This document shows positions 1 to 6,045 of a stretch of 8,343 nucleotides of DNA, one piece after another; the first letter of the stretch is position 1, and the number at the start of each line of letters is the position of its first letter. This DNA comes from Burkholderiales bacterium (lineage in GTDB: Bacteria > Pseudomonadota > Gammaproteobacteria > Burkholderiales > Burkholderiaceae_C). The stretch covers positions 1 to 8,343 of the forward strand of contig JANXTP010000249.1 in assembly GCA_025352345.1 (NCBI GenBank), given 5' to 3'. The notes under the pieces were generated by a model. That model was not told the DNA's origin. It did not search any database and saw only the letters and a program-made list of their open reading frames with translations. The position numbers were made by a program, and so were the translations under genes.

Positions 1-123
1 CAGGCACGCCTCTTCGCTGCCGAACCAGTCAAGGAATTCGTTCCAGTTGCGCGGGTAGTCTTTACCCGCCTCGGGGGCTGCGATATGCTGGATATCTATC
101 CAGTAGTTACGGCGTTGCTGGAG
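1..123 (-). CDS. IS1595-family transposase, N-terminal fragment (continues beyond the window)
   Basis: The minus-strand frame ending at position 1 reads 41 residues, including NYWIDIQHIAAPEAGKDYP and then RNWNEFLDWFGSEEACL. The DYPR-W-EF-WF-SE-AC-YL pattern precedes the zinc-ribbon of ISXO2/IS1595 transposases, DDE enzymes that move the element by cutting and joining DNA at its ends. The zinc-ribbon and catalytic core lie off the left edge. An in-frame TAG sits at 124-126, just upstream of the first codon shown (CTC), and no ATG, GTG, TTG or CTG lies between that stop and the conserved block. Either the start codon has decayed, a non-canonical start is used, or translation enters by frameshift. 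The family call is strong; whether the gene is functional is unknown. Confidence 0.75.
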
Positions 124-138
124 CTAAAAGGATACCCC
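1..138 (-). mobile_element. End of an IS1595-family (ISXO2-like) insertion sequence
   Basis: The minus strand encodes the start of an IS1595-type transposase, so the window begins inside an insertion sequence whose transposase-start end faces dnaE2. The boundary is inferred. On the minus strand the tip would read GGGGTATCCTTTTAGCTCC, followed outward by AT-rich DNA that looks like a host operator. IS1595 elements typically make 8-bp target duplications, but the far end is outside the window, so neither the terminal inverted repeat nor the duplication can be confirmed. The element type is well supported by the protein; the exact tip (about 136-141) is less certain. Confidence 0.7.
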
Positions 139-145
139 TTATAAA
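115..145 (+). promoter_or_regulatory. Candidate hybrid promoter for dnaE2 (-35 in the IS, -10 at the junction)
   Basis: TTGCTG at 115-120 lies inside the insertion sequence and TATAAA at 140-145 just outside it. The spacer is 19 bp, longer than the optimal 17, so promoter strength is doubtful. TATAAA matches the sigma-70 -10 consensus at five of six positions and TTGCTG matches the -35 at four of six. Transcription would start around 152, leaving a leader of about 30 nt before the GTG start of dnaE2. This is inferred from sequence only. Confidence 0.3.
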
Positions 146-153
146 AAACAGTA
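136..153 (+). promoter_or_regulatory. Truncated LexA (SOS) operator in front of dnaE2
   Basis: Positions 139-153 read TTATAAAAAACAGTA. This matches the right part of the beta/gammaproteobacterial LexA box CTGT-N8-ACAG, including the AT-rich centre and the TA that often follows ACAG. At the expected left arm (136-139) the sequence is CCCT instead of CTGT, and those C residues belong to the proposed insertion-sequence tip. If the insertion replaced CTG, the native operator would have been CTGTTATAAAAAACAG, a perfect consensus. DnaE2 genes are classic SOS genes, which supports the reading. A chance AT-rich match is the alternative. Confidence 0.5.
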
Positions 154-183
154 GTTCGAGTTGCACCCTGCCGAGCCAGCACA

Positions 184-3100
184 GTGTCGTCTACCCCCGT
201 CATGCCCGCCTACGCCGAACTCCACTGCCGCAGCAACTTCAGCTTCTTGACCGGGGCCTCGCATCCGCGGGAGCTGGTCGCGCGAGCGGTGCAGCTGGGG
301 TACCGTGCCTTGGCGATCACCGACGAGTGTTCGCTGTCGGGGGTGGTGCAGGCGCATGAGGCAGCGCAGCACGGTGGGCTGCACCTGATCGTCGGGGCGC
401 AGATGTGGGTCTCGCAGCCGGCGGGGGCCGGTGATGCCGATGTGTGTGGGCCGGCAATGTCGCCGATGCGCCTGCTGCTGCTGGCGCAGACGCGTTCAGG
501 CTACGGCCAGCTGTCGCAATGGATCACGCTGGCGCGGCAGCGTGCCGGCAAGGGCTGGTATCACGCATACCGATCTGATATCGAGGCCGCTCCCGACCGC
601 CCACCCGACCTTCCTCCCGAAGGCCTGCTCGCCGGGCTGCCCGGCTGCCTGGCGCTGCTGGCGCCCGATGTCACGCAGCCGTTCGACGAGATGCTGGCCC
701 ACGCGCAGTGGCTGAAGGCGGTGTTCGGCGACCGCGCGGCGATCGCGCTGTCGTTGCTGCTGCGCGCCCGCGACGACGTGCTGATCGAACGCGTGCGGCG
801 CGTGTCTGAAATCGCAGCGCTGCCGATCGCAGCGACGGGCGATGTGCTGATGCATGTACGCTCGCGCAAGCCGCTGCAGGACACGCTGACCGCCACGCGT
901 CTGGGCGTGCCGCTCGCGCAATGCGGTTGGCAGCTGGCGCCCAATGCCGAGCAGCATCTGCGCCCGATCGGCCGCTTGCAGGCGCTGTACGAGCCGGAAT
1001 GGCTGGCGCAGACGGTGGCGCTGGCGGAGCGCTGCGGCTTCTCACTCGCTGAGCTGCGCTACGAGTATCCGGACGAGATCGTGCCGCCCGCCACCACGCC
1101 CGCGAGCCACCTGCGAGCGCTGACCGAAGCCGGCGCGCTGAAGCGTTATCCGCCCGATAAATTTCCACACGGTGTGCCACCGACAGTGCGCGAGCAGATC
1201 GAGCACGAACTGGCGCTGATCGCCAAGCTGCAGTACGAGCCGTACTTTCTGACGGTGGCCGACATCGTCGCCTGGGCGCGCTCGGAGAACATCCTGTGCC
1301 AGGGGCGTGGCAGCGCGGCCAACTCCACCGTTTGCTACTGCCTGCAGGTGACCGAGGTCGATCCAGCGCGCCAGCACACGCTGTTCGAGCGCTTCATCAG
1401 CGCCGAGCGCAACGAGCCGCCGGACATCGACATCGACTTCGAGCACCAGCGCCGTGAAGAGGTCATCCAGTACCTCTATCGCAAGTACGGCCGCGACCGT
1501 GCGGCGCTCACCGCGGTGATCACCCGCTACCTGCCGCGCAGCGCCTTGCGCGACGTGGGCCGCGCGCTCGGCCTCGATGCGCAGCACATCGACCAGGTCG
1601 CGAAAGGCCAGCAGTGGTTCGATGGCCAGCACATCGATGCCGAGCGCTTGCGCGAGATTGGTTTCGACGTGGCGGCGCCCACCACGCGCTTGTGGATCGA
1701 ATTGACCGAGCAGCTGATCGGCTTTCCGCGGCACCTGAGCCAGCACCCGGGCGGCTTCGTGATCTCGCGCGGGCCGCTGGCGCAGCTGGTGCCGATCGAG
1801 AACGCAGCCATGGAAGGCCGCAGCGTCATCCAGTGGGACAAGGACGACCTCGATGCACTCGGGCTGCTTAAGGTCGACATCCTGGCACTCGGCATGCTGA
1901 CCGCGCTGCGCCGCTCGCTCGATTTCATCAGCCAGAAGCTCGGCCACCGCTTCGAGCTGCAGGACGTGCCGCCCGAAGACCCCGCCACCTACGACATGAT
2001 TTGCCAAGCCGACACCGTGGGCGTGTTCCAGATCGAAAGCCGCGCGCAGATGAGCATGCTGCCGCGCCTGAAGCCGCGCGAGTTCTACGACCTGGTGGTC
2101 GAGGTCGCGATCGTGCGGCCCGGCCCGATCCAGGGCGGCATGGTGCACCCGTACCTGCGGCGGCGCGACGGGCTCGAACCGGTCAGCTACCCGAAGCCGG
2201 AAATCGAAGTCGCGCTGTCGCGCACGAAGGGCGTGCCGATCTTTCAGGAACAGGTGATGCAGCTCGCGGTGCTGGCCGCCGACTTCACGCCGGGCGAAGC
2301 CGACAGCCTGCGCCGCGGCATGGCCGCCTGGAAACGCAAGGGCGGGCTCGGTCCGTTCCACGAGCGCTTGGTCGGCCGCATGGTCGAGAAGGGCTACGAG
2401 CGCGACTTTGCCGAGAGCATCTTCAAGCAGATTCAGGGCTTCGGCGAATATGGCTTTCCGGAAAGCCACGCGGCCGGCTTTGCGCTGCTGGTGTATGCGA
2501 GCAGCTGGATCAAGTGCCATCACCCAGATGCGTTTTTGGCCGCGTTGCTGAACAGCCAGCCGATGGGTTTCTACCAGCCCGCGCAACTGGTGCGCGATGC
2601 ACGTGAACATGGCGTGGAAGTGCGTCCCGTCGATGTGCGGTTCAGCGGCTGGGGCAGCTGCCTGGAAGGGCAGGGTGTGGGCGTGCACCCCGTGCGTCTC
2701 GGGCTGAACCGCATCAGCGGCCTGTCGCCGGAGGTGGCCGAGCGCATCGTGCAATCGCGAGAGCAGGGCGGGGCATTCAGCAACCTGGAAGACCTGGCGC
2801 GCCGCGCTGCGCTCGCTGCGCACGAGCTGAAGCTGCTGGCCGAGGCCGATGCGCTGCGCGGGCTGGTGGCGCAAGCTCCGGCGCCAGGCGCTGCATCGCC
2901 ACGGGTCGGTCACCGCCATCAGGCTGCCTGGGCGGTCGCCGCAATCGATCCCCGGCCGACCACACTGCTGCGCGACATGCACCACCGTGAAGCCGCCACC
3001 GAGGCATTCCCACCCGCGCTGGCCGCGCCCAGCGCCGCCGAGGACATGCGCGCCGATTACCGCAGCCTGGGTTTGACGCTGAACCGCCATCCGCTCGCGC

Positions 3101-3468
3101 TGCTGCGCTCGCAGCTCGATGCGTTCAAGATTCAGACAGCCGCGGTGCTGCGCCGCTACCCGAGCGGGCGCATCGCGCGCGCCAGTGGCATCGTCACGCA
3201 CCGTCAGCGGCCGGGCACCGCGAAGGGGACTTTTTTCGTCACGCTGGAAGACGACACCGGCAGCATCAACGTGATTGTCTGGCCGGCGGTCGCGCAGGCG
3301 CAGCGCCAGCCGCTTCTGGCCGCAACGCTGCTGACCGTCTACGGCCAATGGCAGCGCCACAGCGACAGCGGCGGCGACCATGCGGTGATGCACCTGCTGG
3401 CCACCAGGCTGATCGACCACAGCGCCTTGCTCGACGGCTTGACGACGCGCAGCCGCGATTTCCGCTGA
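184..3468 (+). CDS. dnaE2: Error-prone DNA polymerase III alpha subunit DnaE2 (ImuC)
   Basis: DnaE2 is the C-family polymerase of SOS mutagenesis. It extends DNA past lesions, usually with the ImuA and ImuB accessory proteins; ImuB links it to the sliding clamp. The 1094-residue length is normal. An N-terminal PHP domain begins with ELHCRSNFSFLTGASHP (from residue 12). The polymerase core has GRGSAANS (374-381), the catalytic PDIDIDF (413-419; D416 and D418 correspond to the DnaE active-site pair) and KVDIL with the third aspartate, D565. FGEYGFPESHAAGF follows at 753-766, then a helix-hairpin-helix near 841-885, an OB-fold near 996-1075, and the usual SRDF-type C-terminus. No frameshift is seen. 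The start is GTG 184, or ATG 202 six codons later; neither has a good Shine-Dalgarno. No imuB is visible upstream, where an insertion sequence lies instead. SOS control is suggested by the broken LexA box. Confidence 0.96.
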   Translation: MSSTPVMPAYAELHCRSNFSFLTGASHPRELVARAVQLGYRALAITDECSLSGVVQAHEAAQHGGLHLIVGAQMWVSQPAGAGDADVCGPAMSPMRLLLLAQTRSGYGQLSQWITLARQRAGKGWYHAYRSDIEAAPDRPPDLPPEGLLAGLPGCLALLAPDVTQPFDEMLAHAQWLKAVFGDRAAIALSLLLRARDDVLIERVRRVSEIAALPIAATGDVLMHVRSRKPLQDTLTATRLGVPLAQCGWQLAPNAEQHLRPIGRLQALYEPEWLAQTVALAERCGFSLAELRYEYPDEIVPPATTPASHLRALTEAGALKRYPPDKFPHGVPPTVREQIEHELALIAKLQYEPYFLTVADIVAWARSENILCQGRGSAANSTVCYCLQVTEVDPARQHTLFERFISAERNEPPDIDIDFEHQRREEVIQYLYRKYGRDRAALTAVITRYLPRSALRDVGRALGLDAQHIDQVAKGQQWFDGQHIDAERLREIGFDVAAPTTRLWIELTEQLIGFPRHLSQHPGGFVISRGPLAQLVPIENAAMEGRSVIQWDKDDLDALGLLKVDILALGMLTALRRSLDFISQKLGHRFELQDVPPEDPATYDMICQADTVGVFQIESRAQMSMLPRLKPREFYDLVVEVAIVRPGPIQGGMVHPYLRRRDGLEPVSYPKPEIEVALSRTKGVPIFQEQVMQLAVLAADFTPGEADSLRRGMAAWKRKGGLGPFHERLVGRMVEKGYERDFAESIFKQIQGFGEYGFPESHAAGFALLVYASSWIKCHHPDAFLAALLNSQPMGFYQPAQLVRDAREHGVEVRPVDVRFSGWGSCLEGQGVGVHPVRLGLNRISGLSPEVAERIVQSREQGGAFSNLEDLARRAALAAHELKLLAEADALRGLVAQAPAPGAASPRVGHRHQAAWAVAAIDPRPTTLLRDMHHREAATEAFPPALAAPSAAEDMRADYRSLGLTLNRHPLALLRSQLDAFKIQTAAVLRRYPSGRIARASGIVTHRQRPGTAKGTFFVTLEDDTGSINVIVWPAVAQAQRQPLLAATLLTVYGQWQRHSDSGGDHAVMHLLATRLIDHSALLDGLTTRSRDFR

Positions 3469-3519
3469 GCTTGTTTCGGTGCAACTTGGCACCACGGCCG
3501 TTCGTCGTGTGAGCAAATG

Positions 3520-3544
3520 TGTGCGCTGTAGGAGGACGCGCACA
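3520..3544. repeat. Inverted repeat, 7-bp arms, downstream of dnaE2
   Basis: TGTGCGC (3520-3526) and GCGCACA (3538-3544) are perfect inverted copies around an 11-nt loop that contains GGAGG. No T-run follows, so this is not a normal intrinsic terminator. A weaker 5-bp hairpin, GGTGC/GCACC, lies at 3478-3493 just after the dnaE2 stop. Either could be an operator, a 3'-end structure of dnaE2, or chance in GC-rich DNA. Confidence 0.35.
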
Positions 3545-3624
3545 ACAAAGCGTCACAGCTTCCGAATGACAGCGTGCGACCGCGTCCCTAAAGTGCCAAC
3601 CAGTTCGCACTGTTGCGGTTTTCA

Positions 3625-3647
3625 GCCACCGGCCAAGCATCGGTGGC
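3625..3647. repeat. Inverted repeat, 7-bp arms, upstream of the small lipoprotein gene
   Basis: GCCACCG (3625-3631) and CGGTGGC (3641-3647) are perfect inverted copies with a 9-nt loop, ending 9 nt before the strong GGAGG ribosome binding site of the lipoprotein gene. It could be a protein-binding site near the promoter or a leader hairpin next to the ribosome site. I see no convincing sigma-70 promoter in 3469-3656 to decide between these. Confidence 0.35.
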
Positions 3648-3668
3648 GCTCACTTCGGAGGTTTCATC

Positions 3669-3860
3669 ATGTTCAACCCCAGGAATGGTTTGTATGTCTT
3701 CATCGCCGTGGTCGCTTTGGCGGTCGTGGCTTGCCAACCCAAGGAAGGCCCGGTAGAAAAAGCGGGCAAGGCGGTCGACAACGCCGCCCAGAAGGCTGGT
3801 GACCAGATCGAGAAGGCCGGCGACAAGATCAAGGACGCGGTTGACGACGCGAAGAAGTAA
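3669..3860 (+). CDS. Small entericidin-like lipoprotein
   Basis: This 63-residue protein has a short positively charged start, a hydrophobic stretch (about residues 8-21) and a lipobox VVAC with the lipidated cysteine at 22. It is therefore predicted to be exported by Sec, processed by signal peptidase II and anchored to the membrane. The mature part (about 42 residues) is a charged amphipathic helix with KAG recurring at 31, 42 and 49, spacings of 11 and 7, with Lys alternating with Asp/Glu. Entericidins and similar small stress-induced lipoproteins look like this; the exact role is unknown. The start is fixed by GGAGG at 3657-3661, 7 nt before ATG. It stands alone, with a 200-bp gap upstream and a probable terminator downstream. 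The lipoprotein call is strong; the entericidin relation rests on composition and size. Confidence 0.85.
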   Translation: MFNPRNGLYVFIAVVALAVVACQPKEGPVEKAGKAVDNAAQKAGDQIEKAGDKIKDAVDDAKK

Positions 3861-3893
3861 GGCGCCTGGTCTCGGCGTGAGGAGCTTGGTGAG

Positions 3894-3920
3894 TGCACCG
3901 CAGCGGGCGGTGCATCTTTC
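3894..3920 (+). terminator. Probable intrinsic terminator after the lipoprotein gene
   Basis: TGCACCGC (3894-3901) pairs perfectly with GCGGTGCA (3907-3914) around a 5-nt loop, and TCTTTC follows. The stem is strong but the T-tract is short and interrupted. It lies 34 nt after the lipoprotein stop and 43 nt before yaaA, so it probably separates the two transcription units. Confidence 0.55.
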
Positions 3921-3962
3921 GATAGAGTGCGGCGTGTCCACCACCGCGTCCGCGCCAGAGCC

Positions 3963-4745
3963 ATGCTATTTCTCCTGTCCCCCGCCAAGACGCTCGATTA
4001 CGACCGCCCGGCGCACGTGGCCCGTGCGACCACACCGCAGTTCGTGTCGCAATCGGCCGAGCTGATCAACCTGCTGAAGACAAAAAGCGTTGCTGACATC
4101 GCAGCGCTGATGGATCTCTCAGAGCCGCTGGCGGCCTTGAACGTCGGCCGCTACGGCGTGTGGAAACCTCGCTTCACTGCGAAGAACAGCAAGCCGGCGG
4201 TGCTGGCGTTCAATGGTGATGTCTACGAAGGCCTCGATGCACCTTCACTGGGCGAGGAGGATCTCGATTGGGCACAGCAGCACCTGCTGATCCTGTCGGG
4301 CCTGTACGGCGTGCTGCGTCCGCTCGACAAGATGCAGCCTTACCGGCTTGAAATGGGCACCACGCTGGCCAACATGCGCGGCAGCAACCTGTACGCGTAC
4401 TGGGGCGACACGCTGGCGCAACACATCAACCAGCGGATGAAATCCGACCCGTCGCCGGTGATCGTCAACCTGGCGTCACAGGAATATTTCAAGGCGGTGC
4501 AGCCCACACCGAACAGCCGCTGGCTGAAACCCCGCGTGATCGAATGTGTGTTCGAAGACTGGAAGTCCGGGCAGTACAAGGTCATCAGCTTCTTCGCCAA
4601 GCGCGCGCGCGGACTGATGGCGCGTTATGCGATCACGCAGCGGGTGCAGGCACCGCACGGGCTGCAGGCCTTCGACAGCGAAGGCTATGCGTTCGACGCG
4701 GCTGCATCCGAGCCGCACCGTCTGGTCTTCCGTCGCAAGCTCTGA
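3963..4745 (+). CDS. yaaA: Peroxide stress protein YaaA (UPF0246/DUF328)
   Basis: In E. coli, YaaA is induced by OxyR and lowers free intracellular iron during hydrogen peroxide stress, protecting DNA and proteins from Fenton damage; the protein is cytosolic and binds DNA. The 260-residue product closely follows the E. coli protein along its length. It begins MLFLLSPAKTLDYD, has GDVYEGL (85-91), LSGLYGVLRPLD (111-122), QPYRLEMG (125-132), NLASQEYFKAV (169-179) and KRARGLMARY (213-222), and ends with GYAFD then LVFRR. ATG 3963 is chosen because it matches the family N-terminus; an in-frame extension to 3927 would add 12 unconserved Arg-rich residues. The Shine-Dalgarno is weak. An oxygenase gene begins 9 nt after the stop, so the two are probably co-transcribed. 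No OxyR site could be identified by eye. Confidence 0.95.
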   Translation: MLFLLSPAKTLDYDRPAHVARATTPQFVSQSAELINLLKTKSVADIAALMDLSEPLAALNVGRYGVWKPRFTAKNSKPAVLAFNGDVYEGLDAPSLGEEDLDWAQQHLLILSGLYGVLRPLDKMQPYRLEMGTTLANMRGSNLYAYWGDTLAQHINQRMKSDPSPVIVNLASQEYFKAVQPTPNSRWLKPRVIECVFEDWKSGQYKVISFFAKRARGLMARYAITQRVQAPHGLQAFDSEGYAFDAAASEPHRLVFRRKL

Positions 4746-4754
4746 GCGTTCGAC

Positions 4755-5636
4755 ATGCCCGCAGCCCAGCAGATCACGCCTGAGCTGCGGCACTGGATCG
4801 TCGAACAGGCGAGCGCGGGTCTGGCTCCTGAGGTCGTGTTGCAAGCGATGCGCGACAGCGGCTGGGCCAGCGAGGTGGCCGAGCAGGCGCTCGAAGACAC
4901 GTTGCGCGGTTACCTGGTCGAGCACGCAGAGATTCATGGCCTGCCGCTGCCCACGCGGGTGCCTGAGCCGATGGGTGCCGATGGCAGCCTGCTGCACAGA
5001 CTCGATCTGCCGTCAGACCCCACAAACGGCACGCCCCGCGATGTTCGCGTGCTGGCGAGCTTGTTGAACCCACGCATCGTCGTCTTCGGCGGACTGCTGT
5101 CCGACGCGGAATGCGATGGCCTGATCGAGTTGGCCGCAGCGCGCCTGGCGCGATCTGAAACCGTCGAATCACGCACCGGTGGCAGCGAGGTCAACGACGC
5201 ACGCACCAGCGACGGCATGTTCTTCGAGCGCGAAGAGAACGCGCTGTGCGCACGCATCGAGCAACGCATTGCCGCGCTGTTGGCCTGGCCGCTGGAAAAC
5301 GGCGAAGGCCTGCAGGTGCTGCGCTATCGAACCCACGCTGAATACAAACCGCACTACGACTACTTCGACCCGCAGCGGCCGGGCACGCCCGCGGTGCTGG
5401 AACGCGGCGGTCAGCGTGTGGCCAGCCTGGTGATGTACCTCAACACTCCGCCGCGTGGTGGTGCCACGGTGTTCCCCGAGGCGCACTTCAGTGTGTTGCC
5501 GATCAAGGGTCACGCGGTGTTTTTCAGCTATGACCGTCCGCACCCGATGACGCGCACGCTGCATGGCGGCGCGCCGGTGCTGGACGGTGAAAAGTGGGTG
5601 GCCACGAAATGGCTGCGCGAGCGGCGCTTCGACTGA
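4755..5636 (+). CDS. 2-oxoglutarate/Fe(II)-dependent oxygenase, prolyl 4-hydroxylase-like
   Basis: Enzymes of this family use Fe(II), oxygen and 2-oxoglutarate to hydroxylate proline, or sometimes another substrate. The C-terminal catalytic domain (about residues 105-293) has the full set of residues: H200 and D202 in YKPHYDYFDP, the distal H270, and K280 exactly ten residues later, which binds 2-oxoglutarate. RTSDGMFF (150-157) and GGATVFP (235-241) are also typical of prolyl 4-hydroxylases. The first ~55 residues form a predicted helical region (HWIVEQASAGLAPEVV, then MRDSGW) and are joined to the catalytic part by a Pro-rich linker. No signal peptide is seen, so the enzyme should be cytosolic. 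It lies 9 nt after yaaA, apparently in the same operon. The 2OG oxygenase class is secure; the substrate is unknown. Known bacterial relatives act on elongation factor Tu. Confidence 0.92.
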   Translation: MPAAQQITPELRHWIVEQASAGLAPEVVLQAMRDSGWASEVAEQALEDTLRGYLVEHAEIHGLPLPTRVPEPMGADGSLLHRLDLPSDPTNGTPRDVRVLASLLNPRIVVFGGLLSDAECDGLIELAAARLARSETVESRTGGSEVNDARTSDGMFFEREENALCARIEQRIAALLAWPLENGEGLQVLRYRTHAEYKPHYDYFDPQRPGTPAVLERGGQRVASLVMYLNTPPRGGATVFPEAHFSVLPIKGHAVFFSYDRPHPMTRTLHGGAPVLDGEKWVATKWLRERRFD

Positions 5637-5773
5637 TCGATGCAGGCCGCCTTTTGCGCAGACCTTCGAACTTCGTGCAGAAACTTGTCAACCGCGATCG
5701 AAACGGCGCCGTTGAATGCACAGAGCCGATCGAATCCGATCGCTCTCCAACCTCCTCAAGGAATCGCCTCATC

Positions 5774-5980
5774 ATGAAGAAGATCATCGCCGCTGTTGTT
5801 GTTGCCGCCTTCTCGTTCGGCGCTTTCGCGCAAGCCCCCGCTGCAACGCCAGCCACGCCCGCGACGCCGACTGTCGCAGCCGCGACGCCTGCTGTGCCTG
5901 CATCGGCTGCCAAGGCCAAGTCCAAGCACAAGAAGCATGCGGTCAAGGCCCCGGCTGCTGCGAAGCCTGCTTCGTCCTGA
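5774..5980 (+). CDS. Small secreted Ala/Pro/Lys-rich protein
   Basis: The 68-residue product begins MKKIIAAVVVAAFSFGAFAQA, a classic Sec signal peptide with a likely cut after AFA (residue 19). The mature part is low in complexity: an Ala/Pro/Thr stretch with ATP repeated at 24-32, then a Lys/His-rich segment (KAKSKHKKHAVK, 47-58), then Ala/Pro/Ser. It would be a small basic, disordered periplasmic protein. I do not recognise a defined family, although many Burkholderiales encode such proteins. AAGGA (5758-5762) lies 11 nt before ATG. The frame stays open 60 codons upstream, but that part overlaps the oxygenase gene and lacks the signal peptide start, so ATG 5774 is preferred. The 137-bp gap before it has no clear promoter. 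A strong terminator follows directly. Confidence 0.8.
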   Translation: MKKIIAAVVVAAFSFGAFAQAPAATPATPATPTVAAATPAVPASAAKAKSKHKKHAVKAPAAAKPASS

Positions 5981-5990
5981 TCGGTTTCAG

Positions 5991-6028
5991 CCATCAAAAA
6001 ACCCGGCTTCGGCCGGGTTTTTTGATGG
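5991..6028. terminator. Strong bidirectional intrinsic terminator
   Basis: A perfect 17-bp inverted repeat (5991-6007 with 6012-6028) encloses the loop TTCG, closed by C-G, the very stable UUCG tetraloop. The core CCCGGC/GCCGGG is flanked by six A on the left and six T on the right, so each strand gives a GC stem followed by a U-run. It lies 10 nt after the secreted-protein stop and 17 nt after the end of rhlE on the other strand, and serves both convergent genes. Confidence 0.95.
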
Positions 6029-6045
6029 CAGGTTCAGCTCACCGC

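Noticed and set aside
2001..2606. 201-codon plus-strand frame inside dnaE2
   Set aside because: It is a shifted reading of the conserved polymerase core, with Arg/Ala-rich composition and no start signals.
3526..3541. Possible LexA box starting CTGT at 3526
   Set aside because: The right arm reads GCGC rather than ACAG and the centre is GC-rich, unlike a LexA site.
1042..3543. 833-codon open frame on the minus strand opposite dnaE2
   Set aside because: dnaE2 on the plus strand has every conserved motif in frame. The antisense frame is rich in Arg, His, Gln and Ala with no recognisable domain, typical of shadow frames in GC-rich genes.
3479..3802. 107-codon plus-strand frame overlapping the lipoprotein gene
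   Set aside because: It has no ribosome site at its start and no family resemblance, and it overlaps the better-supported lipoprotein gene.
3927..3962. Upstream GTG extension of yaaA
   Set aside because: It adds 12 Arg-rich residues absent from the family; ATG 3963 matches the conserved MLxLLSPAKTLD start.
5695..5742. Three CGATCG palindromes within 48 bp upstream of the small secreted protein
   Set aside because: This hexamer is expected to be common in GC-rich DNA, the spacing is irregular (32 and 10 bp), and no known operator fits.
5594..5773. 60-codon upstream extension of the small secreted protein
   Set aside because: It overlaps the end of the oxygenase gene and would bury the signal peptide; ATG 5774 has its own AAGGA.
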